Assembly: GCF_015706575.1 (NCBI RefSeq)
Contig: NW_024037057.1
Span: 6,505,203-6,569,202, forward strand
DNA from: Patiria miniata
Lineage: Eukaryota > Echinodermata > Asteroidea > Valvatida > Asterinidae
Direction: 5' to 3'
DNA length: 64,000 bases
Made by a program: the position numbers and the translations under genes. Shown piece by piece: positions 42,487 through 55,048 of the stretch. The notes under the pieces were generated by a model. It saw only the letters and a program-made list of their open reading frames with translations, did not search any database and had not been told where the DNA came from. Position 1 is the stretch's first letter. Every line of letters starts with the position of its first letter.

Positions 42487-44289
42487 TAAAACTTCTAGTC
42501 CCTAATTTCACTTTTTGGAATGTCAGTGTTTAATTAAACTAACGAGAGAAATGAATGGTTTTTCAGGTCCTACACATTTGACTTCCCACCTTATTCTCGT
42601 CCTTATTTCTATTTTCCATCTTTCACCCTACTTCTCATAATTCCTCCGTCCTTGCTCCCGGTAGCCATCACCACGTCTTCTCTAATTCACCATGCATCAC
42701 ATCACCGGCCAACCATCACACAGAGACAAAATAAAACACAATCCCGCCGCTCGCAGGGATCATTCCTCAAAAGCCTCGCTCCCGGTCGAATCCCAGTGCG
42801 ATCGTTTTTCATCCCCGGCCGAATCTAATCCAATCTTCCGAATTAACTCTTCCCAGCGCTTCTCTCCCTTCTGCTTCCGTCATTCTGACCGGAAAGATCT
42901 CTCGCCAAATTTCCCCCCTCTCGTGTGTTTTTTCCCCTTTCATTTTGTTCGTCTCTATCTCTCTGCAAGCGGTTCGTGGTAATAAATAGCCTGGCTGATC
43001 CCACGTCACCCGCTACCGGATGCCAGCCGACCCAGAAATGCCCCAAATTAAGCTAGATTGGCCTCCGTGGGAGTTAATCAAGTAAACACGTTGACGGATT
43101 AACCCGACGTGCCGAAACACAGGCACTATGCGCCGAAGCGACCTGGTGCTGAAACGAAATTCTGGGTTTTTTTTTCCTTCGTGAAGTTGAGGTATGTGGA
43201 AAGGAAAACTTAGATTAGGGTACTCAGTTGAGCATTTTAATTACTGGCAGTGTAGATGTTGAGATGTTGAGTGTAGATGAATCCTGCCGCAATGAGGTCC
43301 GCCTTCTGCGGACGTGTAAGAAACAACATTTGTGTGTTGATGCTTTTTGTATTAAAATGACACACACATAACGTGTACGGTACATTGAATAGACGCGACC
43401 TGAAGTGCGTATGTATACGCCACAAATGCCCACCGCGTCCGAGGTAAACAACCGGGTTTTTTCCGTCTTCTCTCGGGAACGGTAAGACATTAGGTTATTA
43501 TTTTTTTCTTTCAACCAGACCTTTGAAATATGATAAGTAAACAATCCAAAGCATGAAATTGTTGGGATTTCAGGCTTAAGTACCCATTACTTTCGAAGCA
43601 GATTCCTGCAGATCCCAAAAGATTGGTGCGTCTTTGCAATCGCAAAAGCGCGCTCGTAGGCGCGCGCGTGAGTGCGTGCGCGCGTGGATACGCTGCAAAG
43701 ACGCCCAATCGCAGTTATCAAGTCTTCGTCCGTCCCGGCGGCCGCTAATTCATGTGAAATCTTCTTGCGCACGGAGTCCAAACACTAGAAATTTGTTTTT
43801 AGCTGGAGGTCAGAGACCTAGCGTAGTAATGTGCAAACACTTTACAGAGTACACTGTTATCCAGCAGCGAAGAGTTCTTCAGATATTTAGACAATCGAAT
43901 GCCCCTTTCGTTGCTCGATGGAAAGCCACCGACGTTGCTCGATGAAAAACCAAACCGCTTGGGTACTGCGTCGCGTGTATTTTCCTTCCATTAACGGCAG
44001 CTGACAAAAACACTAACACAACTAAGCAAGGCCGGCTAAAAACGTCATCACGGGGATTGAAAGTGGAGGGATTGTTTTGCTCACGGCTTGAACAAACAGC
44101 TGGTTTCCCCGTAACACAGATTGACCCGTTCTCGAATCGGTCCTGGGCGGGAAATTTCACGCGCGGGTTGGCCGGGCACGCGATTCGAAGCGCGAGAAAA
44201 TTGTACGTATAGCGCGCGCGGTGACACATAACGTGGAGGTAAACTACGCTGCTGAAAGTACGCACACTTCCAGCCGTCTGCAATAAACT
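42487..44289. other. Gene-free, CpG-richer stretch with a hairpin
   Basis: At about 43622-43707 GATTGG-x-GCGTCTTTGCA faces its complement across a CGCGCG-rich loop. Several medium frames on both strands (42692-42982, 43634-43945, 43879-44283) carry no known domain. Confidence 0.4.
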
Positions 44290-44748
44290 TTAAAGATATA
44301 GTCCATCATTTGTAATGTGCATTTAGTTCGTTTGAAGCAACAAAAGTGATCAAAATCTAATGACAGATACTGAACAACTAAGCTGATGAAGTTTCAGCTC
44401 AGCCTCAGCTGTATATTCCGAGAAAAACAGCATTCAAGGATCTCAAGGATCTCATTCAAGGATCCGACGAATTATAGCAACCGCGCGCGCGTGTGCGTCG
44501 TACCAATGCTTGCGCGTGCTTCGCCGAATAACAAAACGAACTACTTATTTAAATTTCCTACGGTGCGTCTTAAGACGCACCGTTGGAAAGGCCTTCTTTC
44601 GTTGATTACTTTAAAATGACAGCTTGCCAGAAAGAATAATTTCACAGGGAGTTTAGTCCACTTACTATCTTTCAACCAAGTATGTTTTTCAACAATAATT
44701 ACGCCAGTTACTTTTCGGATGGCTGCAAATGATGGACTATAGCTTTAA
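44290..44748. mobile_element. TTAA-target (piggyBac-like) MITE, copy 2
   Basis: TTAA at 44290 and 44745. It is the reverse complement of 8692-9245 in ends and body (for example TTTCGTTGATTACTTTAAAA near 44595), with internal length differences. Confidence 0.75.
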
Positions 44749-46337
44749 CGCTGACTAACGATCGTCGTGGTTTAATGTATATGAAATAATATATGAAAAT
44801 ATATGAAATACAATTCGTGCTTCACTGTGAATTTACATTGCACAATCAAGCTTTTAATTTTTCGCGGCGTATAATTATACCGCGTGAATGCAGTTGGAAA
44901 TGTTGCAGTTGATTGCTTGTATTTGCAGCAAAATTTGTAGCGGAATATGATATCTATAAGGCCTACGGGGCTAGAATTATCTGTTCTGTATTCCTCGGGC
45001 AAAATAATGTAAGTGCCGCTCTGTTTCATCGGCAGCAATGTCTGCCATTGTTATCAAATAGAGGACCCATCATCCTAAGTGGAAATGAGTTGCATCAATT
45101 TCATTAAGAGCTCAGAGATGTGTTCGAATATATTCATACGACCAACGCACAGGCACAACATCTGAGAGAGTAATCGCCTAAGGAATGCACAGGCATAAAG
45201 CCGCTTCCATTCGTGAGAACACGAAAACAGGGTCATGTAAGGGACACGCAGCATTTTGTAATTTGGTGCAGATGTAATGCGGCAAAGGCTTGCAGCTGAC
45301 AAAAAGAATGATATTCAAGAGCAAACTTTTCTTCGTAAAAGAATTGTTTTCCAGTTAAAAATAAAAACGGTAACTTTGCATGAGTCTCCGTTTGGTATAT
45401 TTGAAGGTTGACGACAAATAATTTAGATTATATTAGGCCCTGTGAGAATCTGAAATGTCGACGAAAACGGAAAAGTAGAATATGATGGTTGCCGATCCTG
45501 GGCATAAGACAGTAGGTTATAGTGAGAGTATACAGATATATTAAAGCAAATAATGATTGTAGTTAAATCGTTGTGTTGATTAAGGTTCTTTCTAAAGACA
45601 AAGAGAACTCGAAACGTCAACCGCAGTTCTTTGAGAAAGAACCACGCACAACTCACGCAAGAGACACGATGAAAACACTAAGCTCAATGTTTATCCGAAG
45701 ATGCTGCGTTTAGTAAAACCATCCGACAGTCAGATGACATTATCAAAGACGGTTCAAGTGAGCCCTGTGGAGTAGTTACGTCTTAAGGATTCAATAAGAG
45801 ATATAGGTGTATGAAATAGAAAGACAAACCAGAAAACTGGTAATTCCTATACGCCTTAAACTTTGAGACATACAATCTTAACACAAACTCTGCGCGTGGG
45901 TGGGTGTAACGTGGGCTTGTAACGTAAGAAATAGCTGATAATTACGATACGAAAAGTGGAAATGATAGCGAGCAACACGTTCAAGATTTGAAGAGGGAAA
46001 ACAATGCAACCACTTGGCCCGTGGAAAAAAAAACACTTGGCCTGTGGCCAAACATGGCAGGCTCTTTTGAGATGAACACCCACGTTGTCAGAGCTCTAGC
46101 GTGATTTACTTGAAAATAGTATGAAGTGGCCTACGGGAAGATTGATGTAGCGCACGAACGATCCACATTATCTACTGAAGCTTAAAGTAACCACCCGTGT
46201 CGTCGCGTTTAATTAGATAAGATTGATCGTGAGATGACGGGATACCGTGAGGTCTCTCTGATATCAATTTTTTTTAAAAGGTGGTGATTCCATTTTATAA
46301 GGGCTTTGCCTCTGTATAACGGTCATGGTAGGATAAA
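44749..46337. other. Gene-free stretch with a weak Penelope-type motif
   Basis: At 45571-45640 AACTCGAAACGTCAACC follows an imperfect TTCTTT/AAAGAGAA stem, and a perfect GTTCTTT-GAG-AAAGAAC hairpin comes next. This resembles a decayed hammerhead-type terminal repeat. Nothing else recognised. Confidence 0.3.
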
Positions 46338-46364
46338 GTATTGAGATAGACCAGTCTCGCAAAA

Positions 46365-46595
46365 AGTCTGGTGACAGGGCATTTTCCATTGCTGCCTCCC
46401 GCTTTTTGGAATGCTCTGCTTGTCTCCATCAGGACACTGATTCTGTTATCCTTCAAGAAAGGACCCAAGACCCACCTCTTCCCCAAACAGTAGCTGGTTT
46501 TCCTCATTCCTTCACATGTATTGTTCCCATCAAGCGCCTTGCATCCTTTTGGTAATTTGGCGCTATATAAATCCAGTTATTATTATTATTATTAA
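46365..46595 (+). mobile_element. LINE 3' end (truncated)
   Basis: The frame FSIAAPAFWNALLVSIRTLI, allowing for one frame change, followed by SFKKGPKTHLF, matches the usual C-terminus of LINE reverse-transcriptase proteins (FSVAAPxLWNSLP, then FKxxLKTHLF). TTTGGCGCTATATAAATCC and an ATT microsatellite form the expected 3' tail of CR1/L2-group or similar LINEs. 5' truncated. Confidence 0.75.
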
Positions 46596-47157
46596 TTACA
46601 ACCAGATTATTAAAAAATTAATAAAAACACCTGCGATGTTTCTCCTCAAAGATGCAAAAGCACTGACGGTCGCTTTAAGATTCCTTAAAAATTGCAGACG
46701 GCGCCTGATGGTGTAAAACTTGATTTGCACCCACTCTGCTCGGCTTGTCTTCCCTTGAGCAATAACCAACACTCCAGCCCCCATCAGCCGGTAACATAAT
46801 CCTGGTGTGATCGCGCTGTCGGCTCTTATATCACTCCACTTCATTTGTCACCGATGCTCGAGTGCTTCTCGTAGGTGTCCGCTTTGTGTTCATAGCTCTC
46901 AGTGATCGGTCGTCGATCGGTCGTCGATCGGGTCCACCTCATCCGAGCCGAGTCCAGAAAGGCTCAAGTCCTAACAAAATCAGAGTTAATTTTTTGTTCC
47001 AAGTCTGGCTCAAGTCCGAGTCCAAATTGTCAAGTCCGAGCCAAATCCGAGTCCAGTCGTGAAAGGATTTTTATTTCACAGAACACGTGCGCCCAGAGTA
47101 CACTATTTACGACTTGCAGTGGATTATCCAGCCGGAGGTGGTCAAGGGGGTATTTAA

Positions 47158-47384
47158 CACGCCCCCCCCCCCATGTATTTGTAAAGAGTGCCTTTTTTTC
47201 ACACGTGCCCTTTTTTCATGTGCTCTTTTTTTAAAGAGTGTCCTTTTTTGTTAAAAATCTCGCGCGAACGCTGACAATTGTGCCACCATGATTGAAAGGG
47301 CCACCTTTTGTCGGATAGTGCCCAAGGTTTGAAAAGCGCGCACATGGGAGCTGATACCCCCCCCCCCCCCCCCCCCCCCCCTCC
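47158..47384. repeat. Poly-C runs and CTTTTTT repeats
   Basis: A C-run at about 47163 and a 32-base C-run near 47351-47382 flank AAAGAGTG-CCTTTTTT units. Low-complexity sequence likely to vary in length. Confidence 0.7.
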
Positions 47385-47748
47385 CTCGCTTTTTGTTTTC
47401 TCTATGATTTTACGGAGGCCGGATGACCGGTGATAAACCCTGTCTACGTTTCAGCACGGATGGACGAGTGCCCTTTCACCTCTAACCCCCCCCCCCCCCA
47501 CCACCATCCCCCAATAAAACGAGTTCGTTACGCCACTGCATTGTGTCTTCTACCACCCCACCAACTCACCCTAATGGAACTCTTCACCGGCGGGTTAGGA
47601 ATTAGCGCCATCTATCGTTCATTCACGGAGTCTGTTTCGAGACGGCATGGAGGAACGTCAGTGGCAGATCTACGTGGGATTAGGGGTTAAATATTCCCCC
47701 CCCCCTCCATTCCCCAAGCCAAAAAAGGAAAATAACAATAGAATAAAC

Positions 47749-47869
47749 CTTAAAATTAATGTGGCCTGACGTTGCGAACTTAGCAAGTTCTTCTTCAGAG
47801 GCTAAAACTGTTTTAGCCTCTGAAGAAGAACTTGCTAAGTTCGCAACGTCAGGCCACATTAATTTTAAG
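47749..47869. repeat. Perfect 59-bp inverted repeat with hammerhead-like arms
   Basis: Arms 47749-47807 and 47811-47869 are exact complements around a 3-base loop. The right arm read forward gives stem I GCCU/AGGC, CUGAAGA, stem II GAACUU/AAGUUC with loop GCU, GCAA and CGUC. That is the layout of a Penelope-type hammerhead with one core position changed. The duplex could also make a long hairpin RNA. Confidence 0.8.
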
Positions 47870-50044
47870 ATTTATATATTTCAGGTCCATCCAGTCAGTA
47901 AGCAGTTTGCAGCAGTTTTACTTTTTTTCAATAGAATAAACAGTAGATAATAGTCATACCTACTAATACCCCCCCTACTAACAGCTGGCCCCTCCCCTCC
48001 ATACATTCAACCTACACATTCCACAGATTTGTGACTATCATCGCATGAGATATTTCTACAATCCTCGTATTACAACAATAAAGACATCCATTTGGCCCTC
48101 CGGCAAAAACCGGACACCATATTTTATTAGACAGCGCCTGGAACTTGCCTAGCATATTATCGACTATTAATTGTCTACATAAATCAAGCAGTGTGAACAA
48201 CTCAATATTAGTAGGAAAAAACTTATAAACTCTCTTGTTCACAGCATGCATTATAAAATCTTGTTCACATCATGCATCATAAAAAAAGTTAATAATTCTG
48301 TAAGTGCAGTAAACAAAAACAAAAACAAAACAAAAACACTACGCCTTAAAGTAAAACAGAATGTGTTGTCCTTAGTCATGCATGTCAAGAAGCCAGATCA
48401 AAATAAAATTTAAGAAAAAAAAATCAATGAGAACAACGAAAATTGAACGTATTTCATGCATTTTGTGTTCAATTCTTATAACCAATTTTATCAATATTTA
48501 ATGCAATTGTGGTCTTTTTGTGTTCAACTATTATCGGACCTGTACCAATAATGGTTACAAGGATGATTCTTCATTCCACCTGTATCAGTTGGATTGCTTT
48601 TCAATAGCTAGTTGTTTCTTTATTGTTTTATTATTTTTAATTGATTAAAAGACTCAACTGTAATAAAACAGGTGTAAAGTTTTCAATAAACTTTCGTTTC
48701 GACGTCACTGGGTCGAAATGCGGAGAATTTGAAATCATACTAAGCATTTTTCTTCACAAATTACTCCTGTTTGGGGAAAAGGATTGTCAACACGAGAATT
48801 GACTTGGAGTACTGGGTTTAACACATCACACAATACGCTAGAAATTAAGCAAATAAAGCATTCCTCAAATTATTACAGTGAAAAAGCACTGATGGATCAG
48901 CAACATATTTAAAATGAATTCAAAATAATTAAACAATTAAATGGTATAGTTAAATACCCTTCGTGCTTTATACCATTTCTGCTGACAGTTTCGATTCAGT
49001 GATAGACGGTTATGGGAAAACAAGATTCTTTTTCGACCATTTATGTTGATATTCGTTTCTAAGCTGACTTCAATACGTCATATCACCAAATTTGCGAACA
49101 TGATACTTAACGGCACCTTCTACACCCTGTAGACACATACCGAGGAGATCCCAGTTCCTCAATCTTCAGGACGCCATTTCTAACGCTCATGCCTTCATAG
49201 AGGCCTGTACACAAAGATCAAGAGCCAAGGACAATATTCGGTATAGCCGAATGTTCGGTATAGCGGTGTTCGGTATAGCGACGTTCCACTGTACAAACTC
49301 ATCCCACTCTTTTTGTTTTATCCATGATCGCAACTGCAACTCCTGACAATGACAAGCACCAGGCCAGCCTCGAAAGAAGACTACTCAAACTGGAAAGAGA
49401 ATTCTGCTGTTTACACTGAAAGTGTCGTGCGTCGCGCCAAAGTCAGACAAGAACTGCACAGGAAGCCGCATTTGCTAATTTCATTGGAGACCTTTTTTCC
49501 CAAGCACAAGATAGAGCAGACGTCCCGCGCCTAAAGCCATGGGGAGCACCCAAGATGGAGAAAAAGGGAAGAAAGAAAATGTCGTCACAGGAAATGGACA
49601 GAGCGCGCACGGGAAACGATCTGAACAATGGCGCGCAACGGTCAATTTGGCCGTTTGAGTTGAGTCCCACGTGCGCGGTTTTTTTTTTTTTTTTTTGTTT
49701 TTTGGTTAAGACTGCTGTTGTTTTTTTCCGCACTGAAGTACCGATTCAGCTCTTTTGTAAAATTGTGCAATCTAAAAGAAATCAGGGTTTTTCCCTCTGC
49801 ATAGGGAATCTGGAGTCGTATTAAACGAATTGGCAAGAATCCCACAATTGGTCAATGTTATGGGTTGATCACATGGGAAATTGGCCTGCACCCGTGGGTC
49901 GTGTGTTGCACGCCGTTACTGTTGACAGACCAACCTAGAAGCCGTTCTGTCTCGCTGATTTCATATGGGAGTTTTCCAATGGGGATTCGGACACAGTTAG
50001 TTGCAAATTGACAGGCTGCCAAAGTGAGAGTGCATTATGGTATT
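47870..50044. other. Gene-free AT-rich stretch
   Basis: No coding exon recognised. It includes a poly-T tract at 49679-49696 and short GGTATAGCGGTGTTCGGTAT-type duplications at 49237-49280. Confidence 0.45.
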
Positions 50045-50613
50045 CGCTCGTACCCCCCGCCCTGCAAACAGGACGCTGGGAAGGGCTGACGAAGTAACGC
50101 TCTGATGGGATAGATTTTGCGTGACCTGTGACCTGCAAGTCATCACGACCACGACCCTGCAAGGTTTGAAACGGCCGTTAAGACTGAGTCATTCATCACT
50201 CTTTTATTCCCATTCGTAAATGCCCTTTTTTTTTCGTTAAAAAGCATAATATAGTAGGAAAATCTGTAAAACGTATCTGTTTTGTAAATGTTCAACTCCT
50301 GTCAGTTGCCAAGGCTCCGTTTCGAATTCACGAAGGGTCGAAATGCATTTTTCGACGCTCAAAATTTGTCCACATGGTCTGCAATGAAAAAGAAATCACA
50401 TCCGGTATGGTGTGAATGCATTTCTGTGGCACACTTTTCGGATAGCATTTGTGCGCATTGGCTATACCGCGGTCTTAAACAGCTGCAGCCAGATGCTTTA
50501 ATACATAGGTCATGATAAATTACCCAGAATGCCATCCCCTTTTCCTTCACAAGATTCTGTGAAGCTCATCAGCCCTTCCCAGCACCCTGTTTGCAGGGCG
50601 GTGGGTACAAGCG
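50045..50613. mobile_element. Inverted-repeat element (MITE)
   Basis: CGCTCGTACCCCCCGCCCTG through GGGAAGGGCTGA is mirrored at 50571-50613 by TCAGCCCTTCCCAGC through GGGTACAAGCG, about 42 bases per arm at roughly 90% identity by eye. The interior has no coding content. Superfamily not assigned. Confidence 0.65.
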
Positions 50614-51258
50614 AAATTGTGGTCACGACGTGCATATTCATGTGCAGCGTGTGCTGTTGCATGAAATATCTTGCAGATGTTCACCAATACCCTTGCATAT
50701 GATGACAAATGTATATTTATACCATTTTTGAAAGATGACTTTTGTTTTGGCTGGCTAGACAGTGAATGACAGGTACAAGCTTCTCCTTCAAGTGCAATGT
50801 TTTTATCTGGTATCTGTAAATTTGAACTAATGTATTTTGTATTCAGTGTACTTCCCTTTCTATAAGCTTTGCGAGCATTGTAATTTCTTCATCTGGAGAT
50901 TAATAAAGGTTTCTTATGTCTTTGTCTTATTTCTTATGTCTTGTGTGATATAGCAAAGAACAGACTTTTTTCACAAGCAGCTTCATTTGGTTTTAGGGAA
51001 GTGTGCGAATAGCGTGTATGGAGGTATAGCGTGTAATAGCGTGTATATCAGGTACTAGCTGTAGTTCGTATCCCTCGTTAAGTTCAGGTATGAAGACTAA
51101 ACGTTAAACGCCTGGTAAGGTTTTGAAGCTATATTCACATCCAGCATTGACGCTGTACAAATCATAAGCATTTAATCTGTATAAGACATATTCCCGATCG
51201 AAGTCTTTAAGGGAATTTGAGATCCCTGACAAAAAGCGGTAGTTTAGTCCGTTTCATC

Positions 51259-51624
51259 AATTCGGGCGATTCGCAATGCAGAGCGCCACCAAGAGTTTGA
51301 CATGGAAAGTCCATTTTCCAGCTCTACGGTCGACAAAATATGGCCCATTTGAATGAGTGTCAGTAGACAACTTGAGCTAATTTGCCATAGATTGGGGCAT
51401 AGCGTTCTACCACCTTACAAAAACACCATATTGATACAAAGAAAAGAAAAGGGCAAACAGATCCTTGAATCATACGCTTACGAAACTATACTGACCGGAA
51501 AAAAACTAACTTTTCAAATGTCCCGAGCTGCGAATTTGTCGACTATCTCCCACAATGCACTGGGAAAAATGAACTCTCCGAGGCAAACTCTTGGTGGCGC
51601 ACTGCATTGTGAATCGCCCGAATT
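51259..51624. mobile_element. AATTCGGGCGATTC MITE
   Basis: AATTCGGGCGATTCGCAATG and the following CGCCACCAAGAGTTTG return as their complement at 51584-51624 with two or three mismatches over 41 bases. Weaker pairing extends inward. Confidence 0.75.
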
Positions 51625-51978
51625 GTACACCGATTAATTTGGTAACTCTTGGATGCACGAGAGTAGTCGACTTCCGTTCTAAATACATCGTGAGTACGTC
51701 ACTTCAGAAGACTTGACGGGTGTTTATCCGCTAACTGCTGTACTGCCCTGTGCCGCAGTGCATGTGCGAGAGGTTAAAGATGTATTACAACGTCAAACCT
51801 AAATGCTTGTATGATGCTTGATACCAAGTTTTGAGTCGGACTTTGGCCGCATCACTTTTTTTTAATTCACTGTATCTGCTTCAATTTTTGTTTATTGACT
51901 AAAGGACTGGCTAGCTTTTTTTAAGCTAATTCTTGTATGTTATATTATAGAGATTGATATTGTTTCTTTCTTTTGCAG

Positions 51979-52631
51979 AAATAGTAAAACTCAGCGTCTC
52001 CAAGCAGTCAGCGTCGAGCTTGAGCAGTAACTCAGAATCCAAGATGGCATTCTCATGGATAACTTACCAGTGCACGCGTGCGTTCTTCACCATCGTGGTC
52101 CTCATTAGCATATCTGTGTCGCCGGTGATCGCTGCGACCCCGGCGACATTGGCCGGGCCCGGTATGCCGCAGCAACCCGTACATCACTCGGGATCATCCC
52201 ACAAGTCCGGCGGGCTGGACAGCTTCCAAACTGGCATGATCATCGGCTTCGTGACTTTCGCCGTGCTTGCCCTCTGCATGATGCTCCTGATTCTGTACTT
52301 CCTGGTGCGCGGCACACGGAAAGAGCTGCGCAAGGCACAGGTGGAGCTGGCCGAACTGCGGGAACAGCGCCGCCAAGACATGGCCACCGAGAGGCTGCAG
52401 GTCAAAGGTCGGGCCTCCGAGCTCCGCTGCATCGTGGACGAGGAGGAAGACGACTCGTCTGATCTCGTCAAGGACGAGAATGAGCAAGACGACGGCGTGG
52501 GCTACGACTACCAGCCGCCGCCCTCGCCGCCGGCCTACGATAACTACACGTACGTCGCCATGGAAGCGCAGAGGAACGGTCGCCATGGACGGAGCAAGCG
52601 CAAGGCCAATGATTGCATAATAGAAAATTAG
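51979..52631 (+). CDS. Small type I membrane protein with PPAY motif (195 aa), terminal coding exon
   Basis: A good acceptor (TTTTGCAG ending 51978) opens an exon whose first ATG in strong context (CCAAGATGG) is at 52044; the stop is at 52629. Residues 1-31 are a signal peptide (FFTIVVLISISV), 32-63 a short Pro/Ser/His ectodomain, and 64-88 a membrane helix (IIGFVTFAVLALCMMLLILY) followed by basic stop-transfer residues. Then come a charged heptad-like stretch (92-128), an acidic patch (131-150) and PPPSPPAYDNY (158-168). PPAY is a PPxY ligand for WW domains such as those of Nedd4-family ligases. Codon use is GC-rich, unlike its surroundings, which supports real coding. I recognise no named family. 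A 5' UTR exon must lie upstream and was not found. Confidence 0.75.
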
Positions 52632-53093
52632 CGAAGGTGAAAATCTGCGAGTAAACTCCAAATGAATATGCAAATTTAGCCCAGGTGAGATCCAGTTATG
52701 CACAGTGCTATTGGAACTTGACAGCCTGCACAGACTTTTCTTCGGTGGCTGGTACCACGTACGCACTGCAGATGGAAATAATCCGTTACATCGGCAACCA
52801 GCCTGATAATGGGAGACTTTCGAGACGCTTGGTGGCAGCAGACACACCGGTCCTTTTCTATTGTTGACGTCATTGTCAACATGCGCATGCGCATGTCTCA
52901 GAAGTCTTGTTATCTACTATTCTAATTTAAGTATTTTGCATTGCAGGACTGTCTGTGATCTCAAGTGACGTAAATATGAAAATCCTTGTTTCAAATTTGA
53001 GTTTTAGGCAATTTTTTTTAAACTCGAGGCCTCCACAATCATTGGCATTGAATACAGTTCGAAAGGCGCCCCTTGATTGGCACTTCTCAGTTT

Positions 53094-53099
53094 AATAAA
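53094..53099 (+). terminator. Candidate poly(A) signal for the PPAY gene
   Basis: AATAAA about 460 bases after the stop codon, the first canonical hexamer downstream. Another occurs near 53214. Confidence 0.35.
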
Positions 53100-54736
53100 T
53101 GTTCTTGAGCGCACGTCAGTCAACGTGACACAGATTGTATGACAGATAGATAACAGCGAGAATTAGCGAACAAAAAGAGATTCTGCTGACGTTATTTTCA
53201 GAGGTATTGCTCAATAAATCGAAATCAGAGCTTATCGAAAAAAGCGTCTAAGCCCCAAAACAATCAACGCGTTACCAAATTACATCCTTAGCCCAGGATC
53301 GCAGGAACTGGAGGAAATTTGTGGTCGCCTGCTCCGCAGCCGAATGAATGATGAATGATGATGTTACAAAAGTGACGCCGTGTTTTCACAAACGCATTGA
53401 GTGACTGAGATGAACAAGACTCCTCGATGATAAATCCTGAACTATTAAACTTAATGCAACGCCTGAATAAACCCCCGTCATCTGATCGGTGGGTCGTTGC
53501 TCGCATATCATTGAATTATTCGTCCCAACCCTCACAAAACCGCGCCACAAAAACCAGAAGTTTCATGTCACGACAAATTGAAGTTTCATTGGACGGTCAC
53601 ACTATTGGAGGCGCGATCTGATAATACAATTTGCTCTGATCAATGAAATGAGGATGATTTATTCAGGTATTGTATAAAACAAAATAACGAAGGATTCACA
53701 ATCGTGCACTGGAAATAATTGTCCTGGGGACAGATGGAATGTTCCATTCCACTCGGTTTCGCCTGGTCGAATCGACCATATGTCACCTCACAGTTATTGC
53801 CATTGCACTCAAAAACTTTAATTATTCGTATATCCATTGCTTTTGTAATACGCTCTAAGAATTAGCAACAGGTACGGCTGTCAAGCTTACTTCTAGGGAT
53901 GCTTTGACACCAGTGTAAACCTTTCTTGGTTTAATATCTCTGACCGAAGTTTGATTCCAAAGCGAGGCTTTACTTGCGAACAAACTAATCGTATACTCTT
54001 TAAGTCGTCACTGCGTTGATAGCTAAGCTGTTGCGTAAGTATCCATACCCGCACCAGTGCAGCCCGGTTAACCGTAAAGATGCGTCACTGTAGTTGACAA
54101 GCTCAAAACGTGTACAGAGGTGTTCAGGCAATACGACGTTTTTAAACGATAGGAGTTTGTGTCAAAATATATTTACATAATAAGTCCTACTTCTTCATAA
54201 TAATAGATGTAGATAACATTTCAAATGCATACTCCCATATTTTGTGTGTTTTTTATAAAACGGAGACATAGAAACGTGATTATCTGTTCTCTTTTGTGTA
54301 TACTTAAAGCGGTATTGCTTGCATCGTAAGAAATTCGTAAGTATTCAGTGTACATGTGTTTATTACAGACAATTATTTTTATAGGCGTTTATCAATGAAA
54401 TTATAGTGCTTTTATGCTTACAAATAGTTTCCTGGACAATTTATAGTCGATGCTTCAGAAATGCAGTTGGTTTAAATTGGCAGCGCTGTGGTATAATATT
54501 CCCACATTGTCATCACTGGTCAATCACAAGTCCTCCCTGTTACGTTTTACTTCATGCAGCTTAAATAAATCACTTCCCAGGGGAGGATTTATGAAGACTG
54601 AACGTGATGTGTTTATTCTATGCTTCGTCCATGCATACATGATGGCGACTGCCATAACTCTACGCCAATTGAGGGCGCTATAACAATATCGTTACACTCC
54701 CGTCGCTAGTTAACTTAACCAGGCTATTGAAATGAA
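53100..54736. other. Gene-free stretch
   Basis: Unique AT-rich sequence. No exon, repeat copy or clear structure seen. Confidence 0.5.
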
Positions 54737-55048
54737 GGCCAAGTTCGCGCAAGGACTATAGTTGACCAATGGTTAACTAACGTTTGCCCGAACTCTGTCT
54801 AGTCAACGGTGGTTGACTACGCTAGTCGACTATATTTGGAACCAGCCTACTGGGGTTGGTTGCTTCGCTGGTAACCAATAGCCGCGCGCATTCATAACGC
54901 TAGCAGAGAGCCAGGATCCAGAAGTTTTGCGATGACATTTTGACCAGCGTTTGACTAGAGACGTTCGCACGTTGCTATCAGTGCGCAGGCGTAAGGTACG
55001 TCACAAATCAACCACTAGTCGACTAATGGTCCTTGCCCGAACTTGGCC
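54737..55048. mobile_element. GGCCAAGTTCG MITE, copy 2 (reversed)
   Basis: Reverse complement of 9581-9890 with few differences across 310 bases, including the GTCGACTA palindromes and the CAACCAACCCCAGTAGGCTG block. High similarity implies recent activity of the family. Confidence 0.85.

Noticed and set aside
52194-52847. 217-codon minus-strand frame
   Set aside because: Antisense shadow of the GC-rich PPAY membrane-protein exon, which has signal peptide, helix and good start context.
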